DNA of 64,000 bases from DAHUXN01 sp963811805 (GCA_963811805.1 CAWESU010000001.1:3100001-3164000); one strand, 5' to 3'. Shown: positions 44,601-50,964, numbered from the stretch's first letter. The notes: generated by a model not told the origin, from the letters alone. A program made the numbers and translations.

Positions 44601-46103
44601 ATTCTACAGGTCAACGATCCGACGGGGACGTATGCCTTTGCCTATGACAATATGGGAAGGCGGATCGGGACCACCACCACTTACTCGTTCCTGCCGAATA
44701 CGCCGTTCACGAATTCTTACACTCACGATGCAGAGTCAAACCGCACCGGGTTCACGTCGCCCGACGGGAGCACGAACACCTATACGTTTGACACGTTGAA
44801 CCGGTTGACGACGCTGGCTAATTCCTGGGCGGGATCGTTCGGGTTCAGTTACGACGCGCTGTCCCGGCGGACGCAGATGACGCGACCGAACGGGATCGCG
44901 ACGAATTATCAGTACAATACGTTATCTCGGTTGTTATCCGTGCTGCATCAGGCAGGGTCGAGTACTATTGACGGCGAAGGGTATACGTTGGATGCTGCAG
45001 GGAACCGGACAGCGAAGACGGATGATCTGGTCGGTGTAACGTCGAACTATACGTATGACAAGATTTACGAGCTGACCCAAGTGACACAAGGAAACAACAC
45101 AACGGAGAGCTATGGCTTCGATCCCGTAGGCAACCGCACGGAGTCGCTTGCGATTCCGTCGTATACGGTCAATTCGTCGAACGAACTCACATCGGACTCA
45201 AGCGCAAGCTACACCTACGACAACAACGGCAACACGATCTCGAAAACAAACTCCAGCGGCACGACGAATTACGCGTGGGACTTTGAGAATCGGCTAACCC
45301 AGGTTACGCTGCCCAATTCTGGTGGAACAGTCACCTTCAAATACGATCCGTTTGGGCGGCGAATCTATAAGCAGTCGCCCACGGCGACGAGCATCTTTGT
45401 CTACGATGGGGACAACCTGGTCGAGACGATGAATGGATCAGGCGGCGAAGTCGCCAGCTATGCGCAGGGGCAGAATATCGATGAACCTCTGGCCATGGAC
45501 CGCAGCGGAACCATCGATTACTACGAGCAGGACGGGCTAGGCTCTGTGACTTCGCTGAGTGCCTCGAATGGCTCTCTTGCCCAGAGCTATACGTACGATT
45601 CGTTCGGCAACACGACGAATTCGTCCGGCTCGCTGACAAATTTCTTCCGCTACACTGGACGTGAATTCGATACCGAAACCAATCTTTATTACTACCGCGC
45701 CAGATACTACGACCCTACAAACGGTCGATTTATCAGCGAGGACCTAGCCCGCTTCATGGGCGGTATGGATTTCTACAGATACGTTGCGAATGACCCGATT
45801 CGGTTCTCCGATCCCTTGGGATTCGCCCCTAATTCCTGCCAACCTGACATCTGTAATGTCTACCAGCAGCTTAACCGACCCGATCTCTATTTTATCTGTG
45901 AGCATCTGCCACACTCTCCGAAGGCAAACTGTGTAAGAAAATGCCTTGTGAATTTCTTCGGACCCGGGCCCGGTGGCAAAGGACGATATATTGAGCCGCC
46001 AGTCTTTTGGGGCGTAGGAATGGACGCGCTAAATCCTTTGCAAAACGCCTACGGGCCAGTCACGCACATAAGTTGCTTCATAGTCTGCGGCTGGCCGTTT
46101 TAG
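38670..46103 (+). CDS. 2477-aa protein: TIG/jelly-roll array fused to RHS repeats, core and tip
   Basis: Signal peptide (WVLGLGLLAILICCSRANAQ). Five composite units of about 270 aa follow (starting near residues 26, 289, 557, 827 and 1103), each an IPT/TIG immunoglobulin-like domain plus a jelly-roll lectin-like domain ending ATFDNVSV. Three more TIG domains lie near 1376, 1458 and 1540. YD repeats run from about 1625, the RHS core (YYYRARYYDPTNGRFISED) is near 2340-2385, and a 92-residue cysteine-rich tip closes the protein. Expected to be exported and surface-exposed, with the array as adhesin or stalk and the tip as candidate effector. The tip is not recognised. The gene immediately downstream is a candidate immunity protein. 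Confidence 0.88.
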   Translation: MGRYGWVLGLGLLAILICCSRANAQGPTITGLSPTSGPVGTLVTITGTGFGATQGSSAISLNGTSAAVMSWSDTSILALVPTGASSGSFSVTVNSQGANSSSFTVTPLPSGWSDGDIGSVGVAGSATYANGVFTVEGSGTGIYGTADEMNFAYQSLSSDGSIIARVVTSSGGQATVMIRETLNTGARDAYADYQSSDIYFDDRTSTGGSESNIAYLYHSLPYWVQVVRSSGTFSVYTSLDGVNWTQLGSTQTISMAQDVYVGLAVSSENNSTLATATFDNVSVNPTASPAPSITSLSATTGSIGSQVTISGSGFGASQGSSLVTLNDAPVTVNSWSATSISVTIPSGATSGPMVVSVASSMNDSNPVVFTATSQPLPTGWLDQDIGSVGLAGSATYASGVFTVKGAGGGIYGYSDGIHFVYQPLSSSGSIVARVVSTSGGQAGVMIRQALSANSADASDYYDSSYIYFDDRSSAGGWDSNYGYTYHALPYWVQVVWSGSTFTAYTSPDGVNWTQLGNTQTVTMTQNVYIGLAVSSYSTSTLATATFDNVSVSSSASPAPTMTSLSATTGPVGTQVVISGSGFGSSQGSSLVTLSDTPATIDSWSATSISVTIPSGAASGPMVVSVAPSMNDSNPLVFTVTAQPLPASWLDQDVGTFGVAGSATYANGVFTVQGGGTGITGTSDGMHFAYQPMSGNGTIVARIVSTQGSGVQAGVMIRAALDANAEEASVIYSPSDLYFYYRSSTGGSTGYQGNQGISGLPYWVELVRSGNTFTAYTSVNGLSWTQLESSETISMPQTVYIGLAVSSQSTSSLATATFDNVSISPTANPAPVITSLYGTTGPVGANVVISGSGFGASQSGSEALLNGSPMTIVSWTATSIIATVPSGGTSGPVVVSVTPSMNDSNPMMFNVTSQPLPVPWLDQDVGVNGAVGNATFANDTFTVQGSGSGVTGTADSMHFVYQALSGDGSIVARVVSVTGGSGTSTEAGVMIRETLNPNATNVFLYNTYGDEYFNFTDRATTGGGINYDVNSSTGSPPYWIELVRSGNTFTAYISPDGMYWTQLGSTQTITMAQNVYIGLAVSSENSSDLKTATFDNVSVNSTANPAPQITSLSATTGPVGSQIEISGSGFGSTANGSLVTLNDSPVTIDSWGATSIIITIPTGATSGPMVVSVAPSMNDSNPVGFTVTSQPLPLPWVDQDIGPVGLAGSATYASGVFTLQGSGLGIQGTADGMHFVYQPMSGNGSIVARVASVQGSIVQAVVMIRGSLDDGSVDVYPLVTASNSYVYLYDRSTAGGSAVDQGNTTAVTLPYWLQIVVNGSTFSAYMSPDGVNWTQVLSNQTITMPSPVYVGFGVSSEQNTSLSTATFDNVSVIIGTTPVVTGILPDLAGIGTSVTITGSNFGSTQGTSAVSFNGVTATSITSWSNNQIVAVVPAGAATGPVAVTVNSIQSIANPTLTILNPVITSVAPPAAEVSGEVTITGSGFGNYIGAGQVEINGVSELANSWSNTSIQFDVGSTTTSGPLTVVVQGISSNSVSFTVLTPLSITGISQISGSPGDTVTITGTGFGSTQSDSVVTFDGVTATATSWSNTSIQAVVPSGASTGPVTVEVANVTADGPVFTISGATVVTDSLGNQTTYAAGIVGGNWYVTSGQGSGCSSCTIRGNYTYQYDNLGNILSTTDPLGNVTSNTYDSYDNPTSLTQPSVTGGTPVTTYTYNSFGEVLTMTDPLGHVTTNTYDTHGNLLSVTTPAPNSNTTGSVTQFAYNSLGQLTQITDPLGRITSVTYTPAGLIASITDPQSNVTTYAYDSRGDRTSVTDAMGNQTAFTYDMGDRLTGITYPDQSTASFTYDYRGRRITATDQDGNTTSYAYDAADRLTSVTDPAGNVTQYTHDTENNLLSITDANGHTTNFTYDAFGRVTQATFPSNYSETYAYDADNNLTSKTDRNGNTIQYVYDALNRLTQKTYPDLTTAEYTYDLVSKILQVNDPTGTYAFAYDNMGRRIGTTTTYSFLPNTPFTNSYTHDAESNRTGFTSPDGSTNTYTFDTLNRLTTLANSWAGSFGFSYDALSRRTQMTRPNGIATNYQYNTLSRLLSVLHQAGSSTIDGEGYTLDAAGNRTAKTDDLVGVTSNYTYDKIYELTQVTQGNNTTESYGFDPVGNRTESLAIPSYTVNSSNELTSDSSASYTYDNNGNTISKTNSSGTTNYAWDFENRLTQVTLPNSGGTVTFKYDPFGRRIYKQSPTATSIFVYDGDNLVETMNGSGGEVASYAQGQNIDEPLAMDRSGTIDYYEQDGLGSVTSLSASNGSLAQSYTYDSFGNTTNSSGSLTNFFRYTGREFDTETNLYYYRARYYDPTNGRFISEDLARFMGGMDFYRYVANDPIRFSDPLGFAPNSCQPDICNVYQQLNRPDLYFICEHLPHSPKANCVRKCLVNFFGPGPGGKGRYIEPPVFWGVGMDALNPLQNAYGPVTHISCFIVCGWPF
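39537..42790 (+). repeat. Tandem composite repeats of about 810 bases
   Basis: Four consecutive units of about 804, 810, 828 and 818 bases share long near-identical segments, such as the codons for SMNDSNP, PSGATSGPMVVSV and LATATFDNVSV. A more diverged first unit begins near 38744. Array length could change by recombination without frame loss. Confidence 0.8.
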
Positions 46104-46112
46104 GAGACTCTT

Positions 46113-46589
46113 GTGTTGCAAGCTGCCAGATTATTCTTCCTAGGTGCCCTGAGCTTTTGGGGCCCTGAAGTTATCCTGTACGCTTGGGAGAGGGAAGAAC
46201 TTAATTGGGGAATCGTGACCGTTACTTTGCCTCTGTGTCTTATAGCTGCTTACGCGGCCATTCGTATCAAACGGCGCGCGAAAGTCGGAGTTCCTTCTGC
46301 GGCTGCTTTTATGTTGTTGGGTATTTGGGTCTTGGGGCCGCTCGCCATGATCACAGGAGCGACATTCCTTGGTAGTGGCTTGGCCCACTCCCCCATCCAC
46401 ACGGCCTTGATCGCGCTGCTGTTAGGGTTTTTCCCGCCTTATACATTTATATCCGCGACGTACGATGGCAGCTTGTTTGCGCTTATCATCGCGAGCCTTC
46501 TGATGGTTATTTTGCATCTTGCGCTTGAGCGGAAAAACTGGATCGTGCCCCGTAGTTGGACGGTCCATGGTGGGCCTGCGAGGGGTTAG
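46113..46589 (+). CDS. Four-helix membrane protein A, candidate RHS immunity
   Basis: 158 aa, GTG start with TAGGAG upstream, nine bases after the RHS stop. Four hydrophobic segments (LFFLGALSFWGPEVIL, IVTVTLPLCLIAAYAAI, AFMLLGIWVLGPLAMI and FALIIASLLMVILHLAL) indicate an inner-membrane protein. It is clearly related to the protein at 46958: both have GxxSFW, a GxWVL segment, FxPxxTF, DGSxxAL and a final E-x3-WIVP. Position directly after a variable RHS tip, and duplication after an orphan tip, fit an immunity role against a membrane-acting tip. This is inference. Confidence 0.7.
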   Translation: MLQAARLFFLGALSFWGPEVILYAWEREELNWGIVTVTLPLCLIAAYAAIRIKRRAKVGVPSAAAFMLLGIWVLGPLAMITGATFLGSGLAHSPIHTALIALLLGFFPPYTFISATYDGSLFALIIASLLMVILHLALERKNWIVPRSWTVHGGPARG

Positions 46590-46804
46590 CGGGCAACGGC
46601 AAAGTCGGTCAGTGCGTGAGAGGATGCCTGCTGGACCAATACGATAAGAAAACGCATAAGTACAAGTGCGATGAGTCTAAGTTACATTGTGCTTGCTTTG
46701 ATGCGTGCGGGTTCACAGGTCTCATGGCCCTGGTACCTCGTACGAATTTTGGTTGTAGTGGAGGGATTCCGCCCATTATGCCGCTGTTTCCGATGCAACC
46801 CTGA
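46556..46804 (+). pseudogene. Orphan RHS tip fragment
   Basis: The open frame from TTG 46556, effectively from about 46590, codes NGKVGQCVRGCLLDQYDKK and further cysteine-rich sequence (LHCACFDACGF). It resembles the start of the tip of the preceding RHS protein (KANCVRKCLVNFF) in cysteine spacing and length but has no RHS core or proper start. A second headless frame (KEPGGRKTVFCDNGYCAVG, to about 46938) follows in another phase. It looks like a displaced alternative tip lying before its own immunity gene. Confidence 0.55.
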
Positions 46805-46957
46805 TTGTAAAAGAGCCGGGAGGTCGCAAAACTGTCTTCTGCGACAACGGTTATTGTGCAGTGGGAATGTGGCACGGGTTAGCTTTTTGGGGGAGACAAG
46901 GCGAAGTACCGAGTGGCGGATTGCTCTTTGATGTTTAGTCTCCGATTGAGGTGAACA

Positions 46958-47446
46958 ATGGGTTCATGGAAATGGTTCTTGCTGAGCTTTTTCGGGGGCG
47001 GGATTAGCTTCTGGATTTCTGATCTGATAATTTCCGCATTGGATCACAACGAGCAAGGATATGCCGTGACGGCTGCATGTCCGGTTGTGCTGATTCTGTT
47101 CTACGCACTCGTGCTCCGACTTAGGAAAGGGGAGCGCTCGGGGCCTTCGACCGCAATTTTTGCCATTTGCGGAATGTGGGTATTGGCCCTCTCATTCGTT
47201 TTGCTGGCTCAGCGCATTCGCGGAGGCGAAGGCACAGGGTTCGGGTGGGGCGACTTTGGATACCTTCTCGTTTCGAGCTTTCTCCCAACACGAATTACTT
47301 TCTTCGTGGGGCTGGATGGGAGTATCATCGCGCTATTGATAGGGACCTTCGCGATGCTCGTTTGTCACTTCTATTTTGAAAGTACTCGCTGGATAGTTCC
47401 TCCCAACCTGCGGGCCGCGTTCCATCACGCGAAGAAAATAAATTGA
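46958..47446 (+). CDS. Four-helix membrane protein B, paralogue of A, candidate RHS immunity
   Basis: 162 aa with four hydrophobic segments (FLLSFFGGGISFWISDLII, AVTAACPVVLILFYALVL, AIFAICGMWVLALSFVLLA and IIALLIGTFAMLVCHFYF). It matches the protein at 46113 along its full length in layout and key residues, including GPSTAIF against GVPSAAAF and a final RWIVP. A GAGGTGA site precedes the ATG. It follows the orphan tip fragment, so it is probably the immunity partner of that tip. Confidence 0.7.
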   Translation: MGSWKWFLLSFFGGGISFWISDLIISALDHNEQGYAVTAACPVVLILFYALVLRLRKGERSGPSTAIFAICGMWVLALSFVLLAQRIRGGEGTGFGWGDFGYLLVSSFLPTRITFFVGLDGSIIALLIGTFAMLVCHFYFESTRWIVPPNLRAAFHHAKKIN

Positions 47447-47689
47447 GTTAATCAACTGTCCCAGGGGTTGACCTGACGGGGGATTTTTGTACCGCGTGAA
47501 ATGAGAGAGAATTCACTCTGTGTTCGGAACGGCTTTTTTGGACCAAACCAAGGCGAGTTTTCGGTCGTCGGGATCCCAAAGGAATCACGGCTAGGCGAAT
47601 TCGTTCGGCACCCTCCCCTACCTAGGGCCCTGTGAGGACGCTTCTCATATATTCCCTCCGCCACGCCTCGATGCTCTCCTTGGCTTCTG
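47447..47689. other. Gap with possible degraded RHS tip sequence
   Basis: No intact gene. One frame near 47545 reads RNGFFGPNQGEFSVVG, loosely like the end of the orphan tip region (GLAFWGRQGEVPSGG); the match is too short to be sure. Confidence 0.3.
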
Positions 47690-47905
47690 CCGGCGCTTTT
47701 TGGCGTAGGCAGTCCACGCAATAGAACTCGATTTACCAGCGGCTCGCTGAAAGGCGAGCGGTTTTTGTTTGGGCGCCCGTGGCCGCTCCAGACGGATGGA
47801 CTACGATGTCGATTTCGTGCACGCCGATTTGTTCCGATTGTCTCGGTAGGGCGGCTGCAACGCCGCGAATCTGCGGGGCTTATGAGAGTAACCTATAATT
47901 CGATC
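47690..47905 (+). repeat. Right-end module copy A, with truncated att core
   Basis: Closely similar to 49713-49955. It starts at the sequence for the last residues of a PEP-CTERM tail (RRFLA then stop), and continues through the terminator hairpin, a TTTGTTCC arm repeat and the block AGGGCGGCTGCAACGCC to CCTATAATTCGATC. The att core is cut after seven bases (TTCGATC, 47899-47905). It marks an older right end of an integrated element. Confidence 0.8.
47742..47767 (+). terminator. Terminator hairpin in copy A
   Basis: GCTCGC-TGAAAG-GCGAGC followed by GG and a T-run. It is the counterpart of the stronger hairpin at 49763-49789; one substitution shortens the stem here. Confidence 0.5.
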
Positions 47906-48275
47906 GGAGTTGCCACACTCGGCTTCCGAGAAGGCGTGGGAGCTCGATGGATGTAGGAGAGAATAGCAAGTACGTCTGCCCCATCTTCCAACCGAAAGTC
48001 GAGCGGGCCGCTGTCATCGCCTTCGTAGACCTGAAGGATCCCGGCAATACCTCCTCGAAGTACTGCCCTGCACGCGAGCTGTAGACGAATGCCGAGATAC
48101 CTTCCGGGTCATCCTTGTCGCTAATGGTTCTGACGCTCACGAGCGTTGCCTCAACCACAAGCTGGCTCGCGAAATACTCCGCGCAAACAAGCCGCGGCTG
48201 TGGAACGGAACAGAACCCCATCGCGGGAACCGCGCCCAGCAGCGCGCCAACTGCAAAGAGAAGACCTCTTTTCAT
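47880..48275 (-). CDS. Secreted protein, 3' end cut by the right-end module
   Basis: 131 aa. Signal peptide MKRGLLFAVGALLGAVPAMG with a following cysteine. The mature part (LVVEATLVSVRTISDKDD, GQYFEEVLPGSF) is beta-rich and unrecognised. GGAGGA lies upstream of the ATG at 48275. The last eight or so codons (SNYRLLS) are read from copy A of the right-end repeat, so the native C-terminus was probably removed when the element end arrived. The ATG overlaps the stop of a headless upstream frame. Confidence 0.55.
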   Translation of the reverse strand: MKRGLLFAVGALLGAVPAMGFCSVPQPRLVCAEYFASQLVVEATLVSVRTISDKDDPEGISAFVYSSRAGQYFEEVLPGSFRSTKAMTAARSTFGWKMGQTYLLFSPTSIELPRLLGSRVWQLRSNYRLLS

Positions 48276-48454
48276 CGCCCGTTCCTCCTCCCCCATCGTC
48301 CGCCGCCGCCCGGCCATTCGATGCGCACAACCGCGCCCGCAGGAGCGTAGAAGCCACCGTTCGCGGCAACTCGCCCTTCGCCCGGCCCGTTAAGGACGAC
48401 TTCATTCTTGCCGCACTTGCCCGGCTTCCCGTCTGCAAGGCCATACCGCGCGAA
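48272..48454 (-). pseudogene. Headless 3' gene fragment
   Basis: A 60-codon frame with no start, product including GKCGKNEVVLNGPGEG and GGFYAPAGAVVRIEWPGGGG. Its TGA overlaps the ATG of the next minus-strand gene, the usual sign of an operon. The 5' part is missing. I cannot name the family; the glycine-rich end resembles RHS-type C-termini only in composition. Confidence 0.4.
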
Positions 48455-49098
48455 TCAGCTTAACCATGGCCCATACTAGAACGGCAATATCTCGGGCACA
48501 AGCATTCGAAGCCCCAATAGTCTTTGTTCGGTATCATCCGGTTTGTTCCGTTTGTTCCAATTGTCTCAGTAGGGCGGCTGCAACGCCGCGAATCTGCGGG
48601 GCTTATGGGAGTAACCTATAATTCGATCCCCACAGCCGCTACCATCTTATATTCTTATATTCCTATGAAAATAAATCCGGTAGGGCGCGCCCACTTTCTC
48701 CGCGTGTGTTATATGTCTGACCTTACCTGTCTTGAGGGAATGGGCCGAGTCGGTTCTGTGCCAATCTCTGGCACGTCGAGCGAAACGCCTGTAGGAATTG
48801 ATGGCAGCCAAAATCGGAAGAGTGCCAAGGCTTGCAGCACCCAGCAAAATCTGCAATTGGTTTGACCAAAAACACGAGAAATGTGAAAACGCTTGCGCTT
48901 ACATGTTCTCTTCGCATGAAGACTATAGAGAAGACCGCCTGATAGGCGATGTGGTAAGCGACAGAGTATACAGACTTTAGTAGGTCAGTAAAGAAATGTT
49001 CGACTAGAGACGTTACCTTGGACCTTCAATTGCACATACTGAATCAGGTCTCGTACTATCGCTTGTAGTAGGCCGATCCAACTGTTGAGGGGCTGACC
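48455..49098. other. Gap with right-end module copy B
   Basis: Contains repeat copy B (48540-48644). The remaining 450 bases before the PEP-CTERM gene have many stops in all frames, and I see no supported feature there. Confidence 0.5.
48540..48644 (+). repeat. Right-end module copy B, with mutated att core
   Basis: Has two TTTGTTCC arm repeats and the shared block AGGGCGGCTGCAACGCC to CCTATAATTCGATC, then an att core (48622-48644) with two substitutions relative to the tRNA (CACAGCCGCT in place of CACCGCCCCT). The PEP-CTERM and terminator part of the module is absent. Confidence 0.8.
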
Positions 49099-49731
49099 TT
49101 GAAAAGACTTTTGTGGATAACAGCAGCAATCGGGTTGATGTTGTTCAGTGCGAAAACGTCGAGCGCAGACCCACTCCAGATACGGTGCACGGCTACGACA
49201 TCGTGCGCAGCCGGTGGCATTCAAACAACGTCAAGCACATCGCCATCGTTTGACCTTGTTATGGCTAACGGGAAGTACGACGGAGGAATAGCTTATTTGG
49301 TTTTTCTCGTCCCAACCGGTGATCCAGCCCTCTCCTTTGGCACGAATGAGGGGCTTTGGACTGGGAGTCCCAAGACTGCGGGGGATTTCGTGGGGTTCAC
49401 GAACAGTCAGCACAACTTCAGTTCTTCCCAGTCGTTCAGCGCTTCGGCAGGCGGATATGATGTGTTCCTTTTGAACATTGGGACGTTCAATGGGCCTTTG
49501 AGTGAGACAGTCGGCGCTTTGTCGCAAGGCACACTTATCATCGGCTACGATGTGCTGACAACTACAGACAGGGGCAAGACATCCACGAGCATTCTTACTA
49601 CCCCGTGGAGTGAGTCGCTGACGGTCACCGGTTCCGGCCCAGTCCCGACACCGGAGCCAGCATCTCTGTTGTTACTCGGTACAGGGTTGCTCGGATTAGG
49701 TGCCGTAGGACACCGGCGCTTTTTGGCGTAG
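49099..49731 (+). CDS. PEP-CTERM sorting-signal protein
   Basis: 210 aa. Signal peptide LLWITAAIGLMLFSAKTSSA, a beta-rich secreted domain of about 150 residues, and a C-terminal PEP-CTERM signal: TPEPAS, a hydrophobic helix LLLLGTGLLGLGAVG and a basic tail HRRFLA. Such proteins are processed by an exosortase, which is not in this window. TTG start with GAGGGG six bases upstream. Its last codons are part of the repeated right-end module, and a strong terminator follows, so the gene travels at the element boundary. Confidence 0.85.
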   Translation: MKRLLWITAAIGLMLFSAKTSSADPLQIRCTATTSCAAGGIQTTSSTSPSFDLVMANGKYDGGIAYLVFLVPTGDPALSFGTNEGLWTGSPKTAGDFVGFTNSQHNFSSSQSFSASAGGYDVFLLNIGTFNGPLSETVGALSQGTLIIGYDVLTTTDRGKTSTSILTTPWSESLTVTGSGPVPTPEPASLLLLGTGLLGLGAVGHRRFLA

Positions 49732-49762
49732 GCACTCCACGCAATAGAACTCGATTTACCAG

Positions 49763-49789
49763 CCGCTCGCTGAAAGGCGAGCGGTTTTT
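49763..49789 (+). terminator. Rho-independent terminator after the PEP-CTERM gene
   Basis: CCGCTCGC (49763-49770), loop TGAAAG, GCGAGCGG (49777-49784), then TTTTT. A perfect 8-bp GC-rich stem with a T-run, 32 bases after the stop codon. Confidence 0.85.
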
Positions 49790-49852
49790 GTTTGGCGCGC
49801 CCCTGGCCGCTCCAGACGGATGGACTACGATGTCGATTTCGTGCGCGCCGAT

Positions 49853-49879
49853 TTGTTCCGATTGTTCCAATTGTTTCGG
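49853..49879 (+). promoter_or_regulatory. Tandem TTGTTCC repeats, candidate element 2 arm sites (right)
   Basis: Three repeats with a 9-base period (TTTGTTCCGA, TTGTTCCAA, TTGTTTCGG), 53 bases before att copy 3. They match the TGTTCCAAT pair next to the element 2 integrase. Confidence 0.5.
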
Positions 49880-49931
49880 TAGGGCGGCTGCAACGCCACG
49901 AATCTGCGGGGCTTATTGGAGTAACCTATAA

Positions 49932-49955
49932 TTCGATCCCCACCGCCCCTACCAA
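49932..49955 (+). repeat. att core copy 3 (right end of the island)
   Basis: An exact 24-base copy of the tRNA-Lys 3' core. Sequence after it (TCCTCTCTCGGCAG) should be the original chromosomal sequence downstream of the tRNA. Confidence 0.92.
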
Positions 49956-50047
49956 TCCTCTCTCGGCAGAATTTCAGTATTGACTTCCCAAAATAACGCA
50001 GCCCCCGATGCCTCACTGGGCGTATGGAGATCTCCAACGGATCGTTG

Positions 50048-50304
50048 CTACTTGATGTTTGGATTGTAGAATACGACCATCCTGGCATCGGGCTTTCCGG
50101 GTTCCACCAGGAACGGCGCCACCGAATCATACCCTAAGTCTTTTCCAGTCAGATATGGCGCATAAAACATAAAATGCCCGGGAACATGGACCGTTCCGCC
50201 GTCGGGTGTAGGTCCCAAGCGGTTGTCGCTCGACAACATGTACTCGACACCCGGTCTGCTGGGCGCTTTGAAGCGGCCATCTTTGTATCCATTGTCAATA
50301 TCCG
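50048..50304 (-). pseudogene. C-terminal fragment of an unrecognised secreted-type protein
   Basis: About 85 codons read in one frame (GRFKAPSRPGVEYMLSSDNR, VHVPGHFMFYAPYLTGKDLGYD, ending YNPNIK) without a proper start. Upstream of about 50304 the frame changes character and runs antisense to another fragment. It is the 3' remnant of a larger gene. Confidence 0.5.
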
Positions 50305-50496
50305 TGGATGCGCGAGAGGCAGCCGCGCCTGCTAGTGATCTGGGGTAAGTATGAATCCTCGTTCGACTCCTCGGAGCCGGAAGCTTATCGCCGCGAGGTC
50401 CCAAAGGCCGAAGTGCACATTGTCGACGGGGGCCATTTCGCGCTCGATACTGCAGCGGATGAAATTGCGCAGCTCGTACGAGGCTTCATGAAGTAA
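50305..50496 (+). pseudogene. C-terminal fragment of an alpha/beta hydrolase
   Basis: 62 codons, RERQPRLLVIWGKYESSFD to VDGGHFALDTAADEIAQLVRGF. This is the end of an alpha/beta-hydrolase fold with the catalytic histidine in GGHFALD. The nucleophile serine and cap are missing because the 5' part is gone. It abuts the preceding fragment head to head at about 50304, indicating a deletion or rearrangement. Confidence 0.7.
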
Positions 50497-50964
50497 CGTG
50501 GATGCGAGTCGGCGCGGTGGGACCCGCTGCCCAAGCTGAATCCTGCCGAATTGCATGCGAGTGGCATTTTGCGATTTCGCTACATCGTACGAGCCAGAAT
50601 GGCGCGGCTCTGTTATCCTGCTTCGTTTGGGTGATACAAGGCGAATGCCCGGCCGAGGTAGGGTCGGTTGATGTGCGATTTTTCCGCGGGTCATTGGTAG
50701 CCTGCGCCGGGAACGCCTTAGACGAGGAGGATAATCCCAGTTCCAGAGAGCGATGAGCGCGAGCCGGCCCGATAGCTTAGTCACCGAAGTTCGGGGAGTT
50801 TCCCCTTCCGCCCGATATTTTCAAAGCGGTTCCATTCAATGCACAGCGGAACAGCAATCGTTGACTCGATGGTGGAAATGCCTGTCACCCGCACTTTCAA
50901 AGCAGGCTAGAAGTGCGTACCAAACAACTAAGCGTATGCGTCCAAAAGTAGAGGAGATTGATTG
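50497..50964. other. Gap before the transhydrogenase operon
   Basis: Frames here are short and without ribosome-binding sites. No strong promoter pair is visible, although transcription of the operon must begin somewhere in this stretch. GAGGAG at 50950-50955 is the ribosome-binding site of the next gene. Confidence 0.4.

Larger units (their letters stand above)
30391..49955. mobile_element. Element 2: tandem tRNA-Lys island with RHS cargo
   Basis: Flanked by exact att cores at 30391-30414 and 49932-49955. It has its own integrase at the left end reading toward att, small DNA-binding proteins, two insertion sequences, RHS genes with tip/immunity modules and a PEP-CTERM protein. No relaxase or coupling protein is present. 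Two decayed att-like sites inside the right end (47899-47905 and 48622-48644) suggest it is a composite of several integrations rather than one element. Confidence 0.75.
49713..49955 (+). repeat. Right-end module copy C, with intact att core
   Basis: The most complete copy: the end of the PEP-CTERM gene, terminator, a 60-base conserved spacer, three tandem TTGTTCC-type repeats (49853-49879), the AGGGCGGCTGCAACGCC block and the full att core. About 215 of its bases align to copy A and about 100 to copy B. Confidence 0.85.

Noticed and set aside
48498..48980. Short frames between right-end copy B and the PEP-CTERM gene
   Set aside because: The frames begin in the repeat module, lack start signals, and show no signal peptide, domain or neighbour relation.
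47690..49955. Three-copy module considered as a possible short interspersed repeat or integron-type array
   Set aside because: Each copy ends at a full or partial tRNA-Lys att core and carries integrase-type arm repeats, so element right ends explain them better. No integron integrase or attC-like fold is present.
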